Assembly (NCBI GenBank): GCA_002687275.1
Contig: NYZT01000029.1
Span: 1 to 48,952, forward strand
Direction of reading: 5' to 3'
Source: Candidatus Woesearchaeota archaeon
Lineage (GTDB): Archaea > Nanobdellota > Nanobdellia > Woesearchaeales > ARS49
Length of the DNA stretch: 48,952 nucleotides
Below, in pieces: positions 15,809-23,959 of the stretch. Position 1 is the first letter of the stretch. Each line of letters starts with the position of its first letter. A model generated the notes under the pieces. The model was not told where the DNA came from. It was given only the letters and a program-made list of their open reading frames with translations, and did no database searches. A program made the position numbers and the translations under genes.

Positions 15809-16131
15809 CCAAAAAAGAAGTCCAGGAAAAGTTTGGCCAACTTCAGGCCATGGAACAAAACGTCCAGCAGTTGACCCAGCAAAAGCAGCAACTGCAGAGC
15901 AACTTTTTTGAGCTAGAAAGTGCTGAGAAAGAACTCAAGAACGCAAAAACCGCATTCCGTATCGTTGGAAACCTAATGGTGCAAGCCAACAAGGACGATC
16001 TCTCCAAAGACGTAACCTCAAAAAAAGAAATTCTTGAACTCAAGATAAACACGCTAGAAAAACAAGAAAAAAAGTTGCGTGAAGAAAGCCAAACCTTGCA
16101 ACAAACCATAATGAAGGACATGCAAAAATGA
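15805..16131 (+). CDS. pfdB: prefoldin subunit beta
   Basis: 108-residue chaperone subunit; prefoldin hexamers catch unfolded proteins and pass them to the thermosome. Two long coiled-coil helices (QLTQQKQQLQSNFFELESA; LELKINTLEKQEKKLREES) flank a short beta hairpin (FRIVGNLMVQ), the beta-class layout. Overlaps rpoP by 4 nt and the next gene by 4 nt. Confidence 0.93.
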   Translation: MTKKEVQEKFGQLQAMEQNVQQLTQQKQQLQSNFFELESAEKELKNAKTAFRIVGNLMVQANKDDLSKDVTSKKEILELKINTLEKQEKKLREESQTLQQTIMKDMQK

Positions 16132-16349
16132 CTAACGATCCTGTCATCAACGTGCTAGAGGAGGTTTCTCAGGAAGATGTGCCTAAGAACGTCCAGGAAA
16201 AGTTGTCACGCATTATCACGTTGTTGCAAAGCGAGGCCCCCCTGTGCAAGTGTAAAGCAAGAGACGCAGTAGAAGAACTATCCCATGACGTAGCCCTAGA
16301 AGACTTCACCAGGACACAGCTGTTGAACGTCATGGTCATGCTCGAATAA
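16128..16349 (+). CDS. UPF0147 family protein
   Basis: 73-residue helical protein of an archaeal family of unknown function. Typical segments are VLEEVSQEDVPKNVQEKLSR and ALEDFTRTQLLNVMVMLE. Last gene of the eL43-rpoP-pfdB operon, overlapping prefoldin beta by 4 nt (ATGA). Its 3' end overlaps the convergent membrane-protein gene by 14 nt. Confidence 0.88.
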   Translation: MTNDPVINVLEEVSQEDVPKNVQEKLSRIITLLQSEAPLCKCKARDAVEELSHDVALEDFTRTQLLNVMVMLE

Positions 16350-16803
16350 ACTTGTTCTGCACCGCAACCAAACCTTCTTTTGTCTCTATCAACGTTTCCA
16401 CTATTCCTACCTTGACCACCTTGCCTGAGGCTTGCCTGGTGGTGACTTGCCTGCCTTCAAGCTGAGGCTTTCGCTTCCGCCAGTTAGGAATTACCTCGAT
16501 AGCCTCAAGAACTATGGTACCTATCGCGAGCAGGCCTACCACAACACCTAGACCTGCTAGCACCCATGTCAACACGCCAACCGTGTGTAAGGCTACTCCG
16601 ATGGTGGCAACGTATAACAAGTACTGGGTAACAATGGAGAATGAGCGTTCGATCTCTAGGCCAACATGCTTGGCAAACCGGTTAACCTCAGCCTCATGGA
16701 GCACGCGATATGCCAGGGCCTTGCCAATCCTGGACAGCATGAATCCTATGAACAGGATGATGACGGCTTCTGCCACCAGCTCAAGGATGTGTAAGAGGTT
16801 CAT
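16336..16803 (-). CDS. small MscS-like membrane protein
   Basis: 155 residues with three hydrophobic helices (about 10-30, 60-80, 82-105; e.g. VLAGLGVVVGLLAIGTIVLE) and a C-terminal beta-rich cytoplasmic segment (GRQVTTRQASGKVVKVGIVE, ETLIETKEG). The glycine/alanine pattern of the third helix followed by a short beta domain recalls MscS channels, but the large MscS vestibule is missing, so this is a minimal relative or an analogue. Shares a single TATA box with the divergent DRG gene. ATG at 16803. Confidence 0.72.
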   Translation of the reverse strand: MNLLHILELVAEAVIILFIGFMLSRIGKALAYRVLHEAEVNRFAKHVGLEIERSFSIVTQYLLYVATIGVALHTVGVLTWVLAGLGVVVGLLAIGTIVLEAIEVIPNWRKRKPQLEGRQVTTRQASGKVVKVGIVETLIETKEGLVAVQNKFIRA

Positions 16804-16823
16804 ACGTCATGCATACCAAAAAT

Positions 16824-16833
16824 GCTTTTAAAG
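16824..16833. promoter_or_regulatory. single TATA box serving two divergent leaderless genes
   Basis: The near-palindromic cttttaaagg is centred at about 16828.5, 25.5 bp from the ATG at 16803 on the minus strand and 25.5 bp from the ATG at 16854 on the plus strand. No other TATA candidate fits either gene in this 50-bp intergenic region. Confidence 0.7.
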
Positions 16834-16853
16834 GTTTGGTGACTTAGAGGCTT

Positions 16854-17942
16854 ATGGACTACGATGCAGAGATAAAGCGCCTACAAGATGAGCTGCGCGA
16901 CACCCAGTACAACAAGGCCACAGAACACCATTTTGGCGTTGTCAAGGCAAGAATTGCTGAGCTGAGGCGAAGAAACGAGAAAAGAGTCGCCGCAAAATCA
17001 GGAGGCAAGGGCTTTGACGTCAAAAGGTCTGGCAACGCAACAGTGGTGTTGCTAGGCTTTCCTAGCGTGGGAAAGAGCACGCTGCTAAACAAGCTGGTGG
17101 GCACGAAAAGCAAGGCCGCTGCGTACGCGTTCACCACGGTAAGCGTGGTTCCTGGACTGCTAGAGTACAACCACGCAAAAATCCAAATACTAGACGTGCC
17201 AGGAATCGTCCACGGCGCAGCCTCTGGCAGAGGAAGAGGCAAAGAAGTCTTAGGGGTGATTCGTAACTGTGACGCCATACTGGTCGTGGTGGACGCACAG
17301 CACCCAGAACACTATGACGCATTATTACGCGAGGTAGAAGAGTTCAACGTTCGCGTCAACCAAGCCCTGCCTGACGTAAAAGTGACCAAAAAATCCAAAG
17401 GAGGCATAGACCTCCACAGCACCCTCAAGCTTTCTTTGGATAAGGAAACCATAAAAACCGTGCTCAATGGCATGCGCATCAACAACGCCGAGGTCATCAT
17501 TCGAGAGGACATCACCGTAGACCAGCTGATCGACGTCGTGGAGGGGAACCGCGCCTACATCCCTGCATTGGTGGCCATAAGTAAGATAGATCTTGTCGAC
17601 AAGAGAACCCGAGAACGATTAATCAAAAACATAAAACCCGACGTCGTCGTTAGTGGGGAAACTGGCGAAGGAGTCAGGTCACTAAAGCGCAAATTGTACA
17701 AAAAATTGCGATTCATGCGCATCTTCATGAAGGAAGTGGGCAAAAAAGCAGACATGGACATCCCCCTCATCGTGCGCAAAGATAGCACGGTGCAGGAGAT
17801 CTGCGAAAAGGTGCATAGGGATCTTGCAAAGAAGTTCAAGTACGCCCGCATCTGGGGTCCCACGGCAAAGTTCGGCGGCCAGGTCATTCGGGATAAGGCG
17901 AGGGTGCTACAAGACCAAGACGTTATTGAGATCCATTCTTAG
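16854..17942 (+). CDS. drg: DRG-family GTPase (OBG superfamily, TGS domain)
   Basis: Developmentally regulated GTP-binding protein, a translation-associated GTPase conserved in archaea and eukaryotes. 362 residues. Basic N-terminal helix region (1-55), GTPase motifs GFPSVGKST (G1, 68-76), DVPG (G3), SKID (G4); the DRG insertion VKVTKKSKGGIDLHSTLKLS lies between G3 and G4; a TGS domain occupies about 290-362 (VRKDSTVQEICEKVHRDLAK). Leaderless from the shared TATA box. 3' end overlaps the convergent zinc-ribbon gene by 20 nt, the largest overlap in the window. Confidence 0.95.
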   Translation: MDYDAEIKRLQDELRDTQYNKATEHHFGVVKARIAELRRRNEKRVAAKSGGKGFDVKRSGNATVVLLGFPSVGKSTLLNKLVGTKSKAAAYAFTTVSVVPGLLEYNHAKIQILDVPGIVHGAASGRGRGKEVLGVIRNCDAILVVVDAQHPEHYDALLREVEEFNVRVNQALPDVKVTKKSKGGIDLHSTLKLSLDKETIKTVLNGMRINNAEVIIREDITVDQLIDVVEGNRAYIPALVAISKIDLVDKRTRERLIKNIKPDVVVSGETGEGVRSLKRKLYKKLRFMRIFMKEVGKKADMDIPLIVRKDSTVQEICEKVHRDLAKKFKYARIWGPTAKFGGQVIRDKARVLQDQDVIEIHS

Positions 17943-18270
17943 CTTTTTGGTCTTCCAGGGCGCTCTGTGTCAAGTCCCACATCGCTGCGAGATTTTCTGG
18001 ATCTCTCTCGCCAGGCTTTTTCACCCTGCCGTACTCTTCGTAGTGCTTGCCACAGCCAAGGCAGGCGTAGCCTATCTGCGTCTTCTTGACCCGCACGGTT
18101 CCGTTGGTGGTTGTGTTGCGAACATGGTGCTCATACACACTCGTGGATGAGCACTCGCCGCACTGGTTAGGGCTACCAACGCCTACCCAGCTCAACATTA
18201 CTTCGAGGCGGCCGTTCAATCGCACATACTTATTCTTTCTTCTACGACTCGTAACTGTGTCCATGCTCAC
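17923..18270 (-). CDS. zinc-ribbon protein, 115 aa
   Basis: Two CxxC pairs (QCGECSSTSVYEHH and YACLGCGKHYEE) separated by a basic stretch form a zinc ribbon, as in TFIIS-like or ribosomal-type domains. The N-terminus is basic (SRRRKNKYVRLNGRL), suggesting nucleic-acid binding. Family not named. TATA box (cagtatataaagg, 18291-18303) favours the GTG at 18270; the ATG at 18264 is a close alternative. It converges on the DRG gene. Confidence 0.72.
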   Translation of the reverse strand: MSMDTVTSRRRKNKYVRLNGRLEVMLSWVGVGSPNQCGECSSTSVYEHHVRNTTTNGTVRVKKTQIGYACLGCGKHYEEYGRVKKPGERDPENLAAMWDLTQSALEDQKAKNGSQ

Positions 18271-18346
18271 TCAGGGCAGATATCGCCTGACAGTATATAA
18301 AGGAATCGTCCCCAATAGGTAACAGGTTCAATGCCTCCGCCGGGCC

Positions 18347-18796
18347 CTACACAGGTATCCTTCTGTTCTTGGGTACGTAGTTGAGGAGGAGGCCTTCTTT
18401 GAGATTGCCGCAGCCGAGAATGTCTTGGTTGTGTTTGATGAGTACGAAGCCTGCGGTGCCCTGCAAGGGCACGTCCTCACCTCGCAGCCATGCCCTTGCT
18501 TGGTCTTCATCCAGCTCGAGAATGTTTTGGGTGGCTGTCTTCGCAACCATCTGCGCCCCTTCGATGCTTAATCTTACTCCCTTGCCGATCTCTGCCACGT
18601 ACAGGCCCACGCTGCTCACGTTGAGTTTTTCCAACTCTACTTTTTCTATGTCACGATTGATCAGGTAGAGCTTGTGTCTGTCTGTCAGAATCAATGCATA
18701 CCGGTCCATCCAGTCTAGTTTTGCTCCGTAATGTTCTTCTATCTGTTGGAGGATGGGCTTTGCTTGTTTCCTGTTGAGCGGGTTTATACTCCCCAT
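18347..18796 (-). CDS. PUA-like RNA-binding domain protein (NOL1/NOP2 C-terminal type)
   Basis: 149 residues. Resembles the PUA-like domain that follows RNA m5C methyltransferases (RsmF/NOP2), but stands alone: NRKQAKPILQQIEEHYGAKL at the N-terminus, a PUA core with VGLYVAEIGKGVRLSIEGAQ, and GCGNLKEGLLLNYVPKNRRI at the end. Probably binds rRNA or tRNA, perhaps with a separate methyltransferase. The ATG overlaps the aIF5B stop by 13 nt, so it is co-translated with aIF5B, linking it to translation. The 76 bp beyond its stop hold only the neighbour's promoter. Confidence 0.82.
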   Translation of the reverse strand: MGSINPLNRKQAKPILQQIEEHYGAKLDWMDRYALILTDRHKLYLINRDIEKVELEKLNVSSVGLYVAEIGKGVRLSIEGAQMVAKTATQNILELDEDQARAWLRGEDVPLQGTAGFVLIKHNQDILGCGNLKEGLLLNYVPKNRRIPV

Positions 18797-20499
18797 ACTG
18801 GGTTGTGCTCCCGCATGATGGTTGCGATTTCTTTCAGCACCTTCTTGTCATCTTCGGTTAGGGTGTCTTTGAACTCTTTGTATTGCAGGAACTGTTCTTC
18901 TGAGATCTCGCTGTAGAGTATTTGGTTTTCGCTTACCTGTCTGCCCACGGTGACGTCAGGTAATGATGCTGCACCTTTGTCGTTCTTTTTGAGATGGTCC
19001 ACTTGTTTTTTCTCTTGCTGGATGCCTTTCAGTATCGTGACGTGCTCTCCCTTGTCGTTCATCAACGGAATGTTGTTTCGTAGCTCTCCTTCTTCTACCT
19101 GGACGCCTACTATTGCGGGATTGCTCTGTCTGAACACGTACCCTTTCATCACCATGACCTTGCATGGCTTTACTAGCTCGTTGAGTTTTTCTAGTTCGAT
19201 GCGTTTTTTCTGCTTGGCCGCCCATTTTTGGTAGGCTTCTATCAGGCGATAGATGACGTCGTTGGTGATGGCGCCTTCTTGTTTGGGAACGTTAAATCCT
19301 AAGACAACGGCGTGCAGGGAATTCTTTTCTTTCATGCTTTCTGCGTCGGCAAGATCTTTTTTGGTTATGTTGCCGATGCCTGCTTTCTTGACAGGTATGT
19401 CGTGTTTTTTCAGCAGCATGACGAGGGCTTCCAAGCTTCCTAGGGAGTCTGCTTTTGCTATGACGCCTTCCTTGTCTGCCTCGATTAATACTTCTCTGAC
19501 CTCTTTCTCCACTTCTTTTTTGGCTTTTGTCTCGCTCATGCCTGCTATGATGGGCATGCCTGCTGCCACTTCTTCCACTTTTGGGCAGACTATGCGTACG
19601 CCGGTGCTTGCGAACGCTTCTTTGACGGGTTTGAACTTTGCCACTCTCATCTCTTGCATGGGTGCGGGTTGGAAGAGGGCTTTGATTTTTGCAACCACGG
19701 GCTTGTCCACGCCGCCCATGACTATGGTCTGGCCTTGTTTGATGCTGCCGTCGTAGATGATGGCGTCAACCACTTTGCCGACACCTTTCTGGTCTTTTAT
19801 CTCTAGCACCGTGCCGCGTGCGATGTCTGTGGTTACTAACTTTTCTCCCAAGAATCGTTGGGCGAGTCCTGCCACGGTCATTAATAGTTCTGGTATGCCT
19901 TGGCCGGTTTCCGCACTCACAGGGATGACTGCTAGTGTTTTGGTGTGGTCTTGGATTCTGTCAAAGCGTTCTGCCTCAAAGCCGAGCTCGTATAGTTTTC
20001 CTATGGTTTCGTACAGTTTTGTCTCGAAGACTTTTTGGACTGAGGGTATGGCGTTGCTGGCTGCCTCGCTGAGCGTGACGTCGTTTTTCCATCCTTTGAT
20101 GAGGTCGATCTTGTTGAGCGCTATCACGAACGGAATCTTGTACTCTTTCAAAACTTTGACGCACTCGAGGGTTTGTTCCATGGGTCCCTCGTTGATGTCT
20201 ATGACGAGTATGGCGATGTCGGCTAGGTTGCCCCCTCGTTTTCTTAGGTTGACAAAGGCTGCGTGGCCTGGTGTGTCAACAAAGAGTAGTCCGGGGATGG
20301 TGAGTTCCATGCTCATGGCTTTGAGCAGTGGCTTGCAGATTTTTTCTAGCACCGTGCTACCTATAATACTCGCTCCGATAGCTTGGGTTATCCCGCCTGC
20401 TTCTTTTTCTTGGACTGCGCTGCCCCTAATCTTGTCTAACAGGCGTGTCTTGCCGTGATCGACATGGCCCATGATGGTGACGATGGGTTGGCGGATCAT
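18784..20499 (-). CDS. infB: translation initiation factor aIF5B
   Basis: GTPase that promotes ribosomal subunit joining. 571 residues, normal for archaeal aIF5B. GTPase motifs are GHVDHGKT (11-18), the switch EAGGITQAIGAS, DTPGHAAF and NKIDL; domain II has IKDQKGVGKVVDAIIYDG; the C-terminal domains III and IV contain VIAKADSLGSLEALVMLLKK and VMVMKGYVFRQSNPAIVGVQ. TATA box gctttttaaatga (20518-20530) gives a leaderless ATG. Followed with overlap by the PUA protein. Confidence 0.96.
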   Translation of the reverse strand: MIRQPIVTIMGHVDHGKTRLLDKIRGSAVQEKEAGGITQAIGASIIGSTVLEKICKPLLKAMSMELTIPGLLFVDTPGHAAFVNLRKRGGNLADIAILVIDINEGPMEQTLECVKVLKEYKIPFVIALNKIDLIKGWKNDVTLSEAASNAIPSVQKVFETKLYETIGKLYELGFEAERFDRIQDHTKTLAVIPVSAETGQGIPELLMTVAGLAQRFLGEKLVTTDIARGTVLEIKDQKGVGKVVDAIIYDGSIKQGQTIVMGGVDKPVVAKIKALFQPAPMQEMRVAKFKPVKEAFASTGVRIVCPKVEEVAAGMPIIAGMSETKAKKEVEKEVREVLIEADKEGVIAKADSLGSLEALVMLLKKHDIPVKKAGIGNITKKDLADAESMKEKNSLHAVVLGFNVPKQEGAITNDVIYRLIEAYQKWAAKQKKRIELEKLNELVKPCKVMVMKGYVFRQSNPAIVGVQVEEGELRNNIPLMNDKGEHVTILKGIQQEKKQVDHLKKNDKGAASLPDVTVGRQVSENQILYSEISEEQFLQYKEFKDTLTEDDKKVLKEIATIMREHNPVWGV

Positions 20500-20584
20500 A
20501 CTGCTATGGGTGGCAGCTGCTTTTTAAATGATGTCGTTTGTCGTCATCGCCCCTGTCTGGATCGTTTACCACTCGAGAGTGCGT

Positions 20585-20610
20585 GCTTAGCGCATCTTTT
20601 TAAGCTAAGC
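20585..20610 (+). promoter_or_regulatory. 7-bp inverted repeat flanking the TATA box of the CARDB-like surface-protein gene
   Basis: GCTTAGC (20585-20591) and GCTAAGC (20604-20610) flank the TATA element atctttttaa, 12 bp apart. The start codon of the gene it serves is at 20629. This is the arrangement of an operator blocking TBP access; alternatively it could form a hairpin. Regulator unknown. The rest of the 129-bp gap holds the aIF5B promoter at 20518-20530. Confidence 0.5.
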
Positions 20611-20628
20611 CCACTTTCCAGTAGCAAC

Positions 20629-21564
20629 ATGAGGTCTGTAAGAACGTTGGGTGTTGTGTTCGCGCTTTTGTTATGCGCCACAGCCGCCCTCGCCCTTCCC
20701 CTAACGATTGATAGCGTAGAGCTAGATGAGGTACGCCTTGTTTCTGGCTCTGTCAATCGCTTGGATGTCGAGCGAGACGACGAATTCACGCTTCGCATCA
20801 AGGTAACCCCAACCGCACAGTTGGACAACGTGGAGATCCTTGCGTTTATCTCTGGCTACGAGCACAACGACCGACTAGAAGAGCGCATCTCTGACGTTGT
20901 GGAACTATTCCAGGCAGATGCCAACGTTTCCTACGTACGCAAGCTCAAGCTGAGCCTGCCTAACGAGGTTGACCGAGACGATTACAAGCTACGCTTGATC
21001 GTTTCTGACAGGTTTGGCGCGGCTACGGTTACTGACTTCGACCTCCACATCAACAGCCAACGCCATGACGTGTTGATCAAAGATATAACGCTTATCCCTA
21101 ACGTTGTGAGAGCCGGCGGAGCCGTACTCGCAAAAGTAAGAGTGGACAACAAGGGCCAAAAGACAGAGAACGACGTACGTGTTTCTGTGGCCATCCCTGC
21201 ACTAGGGGTGCACGGTGTTGACTACATCGACCGTGTCAAGTCTGAGGATGAGGAAGAGACAGAAGAGATCTTCCTGCGCCTGCCAAGGTGTAGCAAGCCT
21301 GGCCTGTACGAAGTCGTTGTTTCTGCTCACTACTCAGATAATAGACGATCCTCAGAGGCAAGAACGCCTGTTAACATCATCGAGGATGCTAACTGCAACC
21401 AAGTTAAAGAACAAAAAGAAGACAAGCCTGTGTTGCAGATCCAACCGCAACCACCACAGCCTCAGCCCGAAAAGCCAAAGCGTGGTGTCTTAGAGATCAT
21501 TCTCCTAACGCTTGTAGGCTTGCTAGCCTTGCTTGGTCTAGCTATCGCAATCAGCAAGCTTTAA
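20629..21564 (+). CDS. exported CARDB-like surface protein with C-terminal membrane anchor
   Basis: 311 residues. Signal peptide RTLGVVFALLLCATAALALP, two immunoglobulin-like repeats (about 30-165 and 165-265; the second begins DVLIKDITLIPNVVRAGGAV and resembles a CARDB domain), a Pro/Gln-rich linker (QPQPPQPQPEKPK) and a C-terminal transmembrane helix (LEIILLTLVGLLALLGLAIA). Displayed outside the cell, probably in adhesion or envelope structure. TATA box flanked by an inverted repeat. The stop shares a TTAA tetramer with the convergent gene's stop. Confidence 0.82.
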   Translation: MRSVRTLGVVFALLLCATAALALPLTIDSVELDEVRLVSGSVNRLDVERDDEFTLRIKVTPTAQLDNVEILAFISGYEHNDRLEERISDVVELFQADANVSYVRKLKLSLPNEVDRDDYKLRLIVSDRFGAATVTDFDLHINSQRHDVLIKDITLIPNVVRAGGAVLAKVRVDNKGQKTENDVRVSVAIPALGVHGVDYIDRVKSEDEEETEEIFLRLPRCSKPGLYEVVVSAHYSDNRRSSEARTPVNIIEDANCNQVKEQKEDKPVLQIQPQPPQPQPEKPKRGVLEIILLTLVGLLALLGLAIAISKL

Positions 21565-22103
21565 CCTGACACTCGAGGTTGACCTGTGTCTGGCACTTGG
21601 TCTGTTCTTGGCTGTAGAGGCGGTTTGTACGCGCTGCCTCGGTCTACAAAGCTCGTGTAGAACCTGCTGCCATACGCCTCATTCTCGCCATAGCCTGAGA
21701 AGGTGTTTCCACCAACATAGGGCGTCTGTTCTCGCAAACCATATCTTTGCTGACGGGTCATGCCTGCCGAGCTAAATCGTGCGCCATAGGATTCTTCAGC
21801 GCCATAAGCATCAGAGTCGGGGTACCAGTCACCCACTGCCTCGTAAGGGTAGTTGGTGTTAGGGTATGGTGGTCCTTGCAACGCAGGACTCTGCTCGTAG
21901 ACAGGAATGCTCGTGTCATACGCGTCTAAGGGTACTGGAGGTGGGATGTAGTCCACCTGTACGTTGCCTATCGGATCCACAGGAACGATCACGGGTGGTG
22001 ACTGCGCCCAAGGATTTCCTTGCATGCTGATCGTAGCCACGGCAACGATAGCGATCAAGGCTAAGATATAGATTGAATGGTCGTGTTGTTGTTTTTTTGC
22101 CAT
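21561..22103 (-). CDS. Tyr/Pro/Gly-rich exported protein, 180 aa
   Basis: N-terminal signal anchor (SIYILALIAIVAVATISMQ), then about 140 residues of low-complexity sequence rich in Pro, Tyr, Gly and Ser (ending QPRVSG), without cysteines. A short pattern recurs: YGARFSSAG and YGSRFYTSF, each preceded by an acidic/Tyr stretch (AYGAEES, GYGENEA). Probably an unstructured surface protein. It sits opposite the CARDB-like protein, sharing a TTAA double stop. TATA box tttatatatat (about 22127-22137) supports the ATG at 22103. Confidence 0.7.
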   Translation of the reverse strand: MAKKQQHDHSIYILALIAIVAVATISMQGNPWAQSPPVIVPVDPIGNVQVDYIPPPVPLDAYDTSIPVYEQSPALQGPPYPNTNYPYEAVGDWYPDSDAYGAEESYGARFSSAGMTRQQRYGLREQTPYVGGNTFSGYGENEAYGSRFYTSFVDRGSAYKPPLQPRTDQVPDTGQPRVSG

Positions 22104-22174
22104 AGCGCCAAAAAGAGCGCAGGTGTTATTTATATATATCGTTTTTATACTGCACTCGAAGTCACGCCTGTTCT

Positions 22175-23959
22175 GTGGTTACTATTAGGGGCAAGATTAA
22201 AAAGGACCTCCAAAGTCTACCCTCCATGGACGCCAAGACGCTGATCAAGAAGTATCTGGACTTTTTTGCTAGCAAACAGCACGTAGTCATTCCTAGCGCT
22301 AGTCTTGTTCCTGAGAACGATCCCACAGTCCTATTCACCACGGCAGGAATGCATCCCTTAGTTCCCTTCTTACTCGGACAGCCACACCCACAAGGTAAAC
22401 GGATATGTGACGTCCAAAAATGCATACGCACGACTGATATCGAAGAGGTAGGAGATGACACCCACCTCACCTTCTTTGAGATGCTCGGAAACTGGTCGTT
22501 GGGAGACTATTTCAAGAAAGAAGCCATCGAGTGGAGCTGGGATTTCTTAACAAGCAAAGAATGTCTCGGCATACCCAAAGAAAGACTGGCCATCACGTGC
22601 TTTGCGGGCGATGATGATGCACCCAAAGACGAGGAGGCTGCAGAGGTGTGGCGAGGTCTTGGCGTGCCAGAAGAACGCATAGCCTTCCTACCAAAAGAAG
22701 ACAACTGGTGGGGGCCAGCAGGAAAAACAGGTCCTTGCGGGCCAGACACCGAGATGTTTTATTACAAAAAAGACAATCCGCCCACAAAATTTGATCCTGA
22801 AGATGAGAATTGGGTGGAGATCTGGAACAACGTGTTCATGCAGTTCAACAAGCAAGAAGACGGAGAGCTGAAACCGCTCTCCAAGCCCAGCGTGGACACC
22901 GGCATGGGCGTTGAGAGAACCATTGTGGCACTACAAGGCAAGCTAACCGTGTATGATACTGAACTGTTCCAACCCATACTCGCAACCATAAGAGAGTTAG
23001 CAGAAAAGCAAGACCACAAAGCAGAGAGAATCATCGCGGACCATATCCGAACCGCCACCTTTGTGCTAGGTGAGGACACCGGCGTTGTGCCTTCCAACAT
23101 GGACCAAGGCTACATCCTAAGAAGGCTCATCAGGCGTGCGGTACGGTACGGCAGGAACTTAGGCATCGACCAGACCTTCTGTCACGTGGTGGCCAGCGTG
23201 GTCATCAAAGAATACAAAACACGCTATCCTGAGCTGCTGAAGAACGAATCAAGAATTGTTGAGGAATTGCAGCGCGAAGAGAAACGCTTCAAAGAAACCC
23301 TAGAGCAAGGGCTGAAAATCTTTGACAAGATAGCAACCAAAGATATCACTGGCGACCAAGCCTTCCTGCTCTTCCAGAGCCACGGCTTTCCCTTAGAGCT
23401 TACCGTAGAGCTAGCAAAAGAGAGAGGGTTTAACGTGGATGAAAAAAGCTATCACGAGGCCTTCAAAAAACACCAAGAGGCAAGCAAGGGCGACAAGTTC
23501 GCCTCAGGCCTTGCCGACCACTCAGAAAAAACCATTAGTTTGCACACCGCCACCCATCTACTCCATGCAGCCTTGCGGAAGATCTTTGGCGATGAAGTAC
23601 AACAAAAAGGCAGCAACATCACGCCAGAAAGATTACGCTTTGACTTCAGCTTTCCAAGAAAATTGACCCAAGAAGAAAAAGAACAGGTAGAAAAGCAGGT
23701 CAATACTTGGATACAGACAGGCACTGATGTGACAAGAGAAGAGATGCCTCTTGCAGATGCAAAAAAGGCAGGCGCCATCGCGTTCTTTGGCGAGAAGTAC
23801 GACGAGCAGAAGGTCAGCGTCTTCACCATCCCTGGCATAAGCAAGGAAGTGTGCACCGGCCCGCACGTCAAGAACACCAAAGATGTTGGCACGTTCAAAA
23901 TAAAGAAAGAAGAAAGCATTTCTGCAGGCGTGCGAAGGATCAAGGCGACGGTTAACTGA
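22175..23959 (+). CDS. alaS: alanyl-tRNA synthetase, bacterial-type and lacking the C-Ala domain
   Basis: Charges tRNA-Ala. 594 residues from the GTG, 577 from the ATG at 22226. Class II core with LVPENDPTVLFTTAGMHP and FFEMLGNWSLGDYF, then VDTGMGVERT and an editing domain with zinc ligands HTATH and CTGPH. The typical archaeal N-terminus with its cysteine motif is absent, and the sequence reads like Patescibacteria (CPR) enzymes. It ends right after the editing domain, so the C-terminal DHHA1/C-Ala domain is missing. Start is uncertain: the TATA box (tttttata, 22142-22149) favours the GTG; homologues begin near the ATG. Confidence 0.93.
   Translation: MVTIRGKIKKDLQSLPSMDAKTLIKKYLDFFASKQHVVIPSASLVPENDPTVLFTTAGMHPLVPFLLGQPHPQGKRICDVQKCIRTTDIEEVGDDTHLTFFEMLGNWSLGDYFKKEAIEWSWDFLTSKECLGIPKERLAITCFAGDDDAPKDEEAAEVWRGLGVPEERIAFLPKEDNWWGPAGKTGPCGPDTEMFYYKKDNPPTKFDPEDENWVEIWNNVFMQFNKQEDGELKPLSKPSVDTGMGVERTIVALQGKLTVYDTELFQPILATIRELAEKQDHKAERIIADHIRTATFVLGEDTGVVPSNMDQGYILRRLIRRAVRYGRNLGIDQTFCHVVASVVIKEYKTRYPELLKNESRIVEELQREEKRFKETLEQGLKIFDKIATKDITGDQAFLLFQSHGFPLELTVELAKERGFNVDEKSYHEAFKKHQEASKGDKFASGLADHSEKTISLHTATHLLHAALRKIFGDEVQQKGSNITPERLRFDFSFPRKLTQEEKEQVEKQVNTWIQTGTDVTREEMPLADAKKAGAIAFFGEKYDEQKVSVFTIPGISKEVCTGPHVKNTKDVGTFKIKKEESISAGVRRIKATVN

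Noticed and set aside
18303-18346. tRNA-like T-loop sequence ggttcaatgcc
   Set aside because: No acceptor stem or complementary T stem can be formed; it lies between a promoter and a stop codon.
19253-20458. Long plus-strand frames opposite aIF5B
   Set aside because: Antisense shadows of a well-conserved GTPase; no TATA and hydrophobic random-like sequence.
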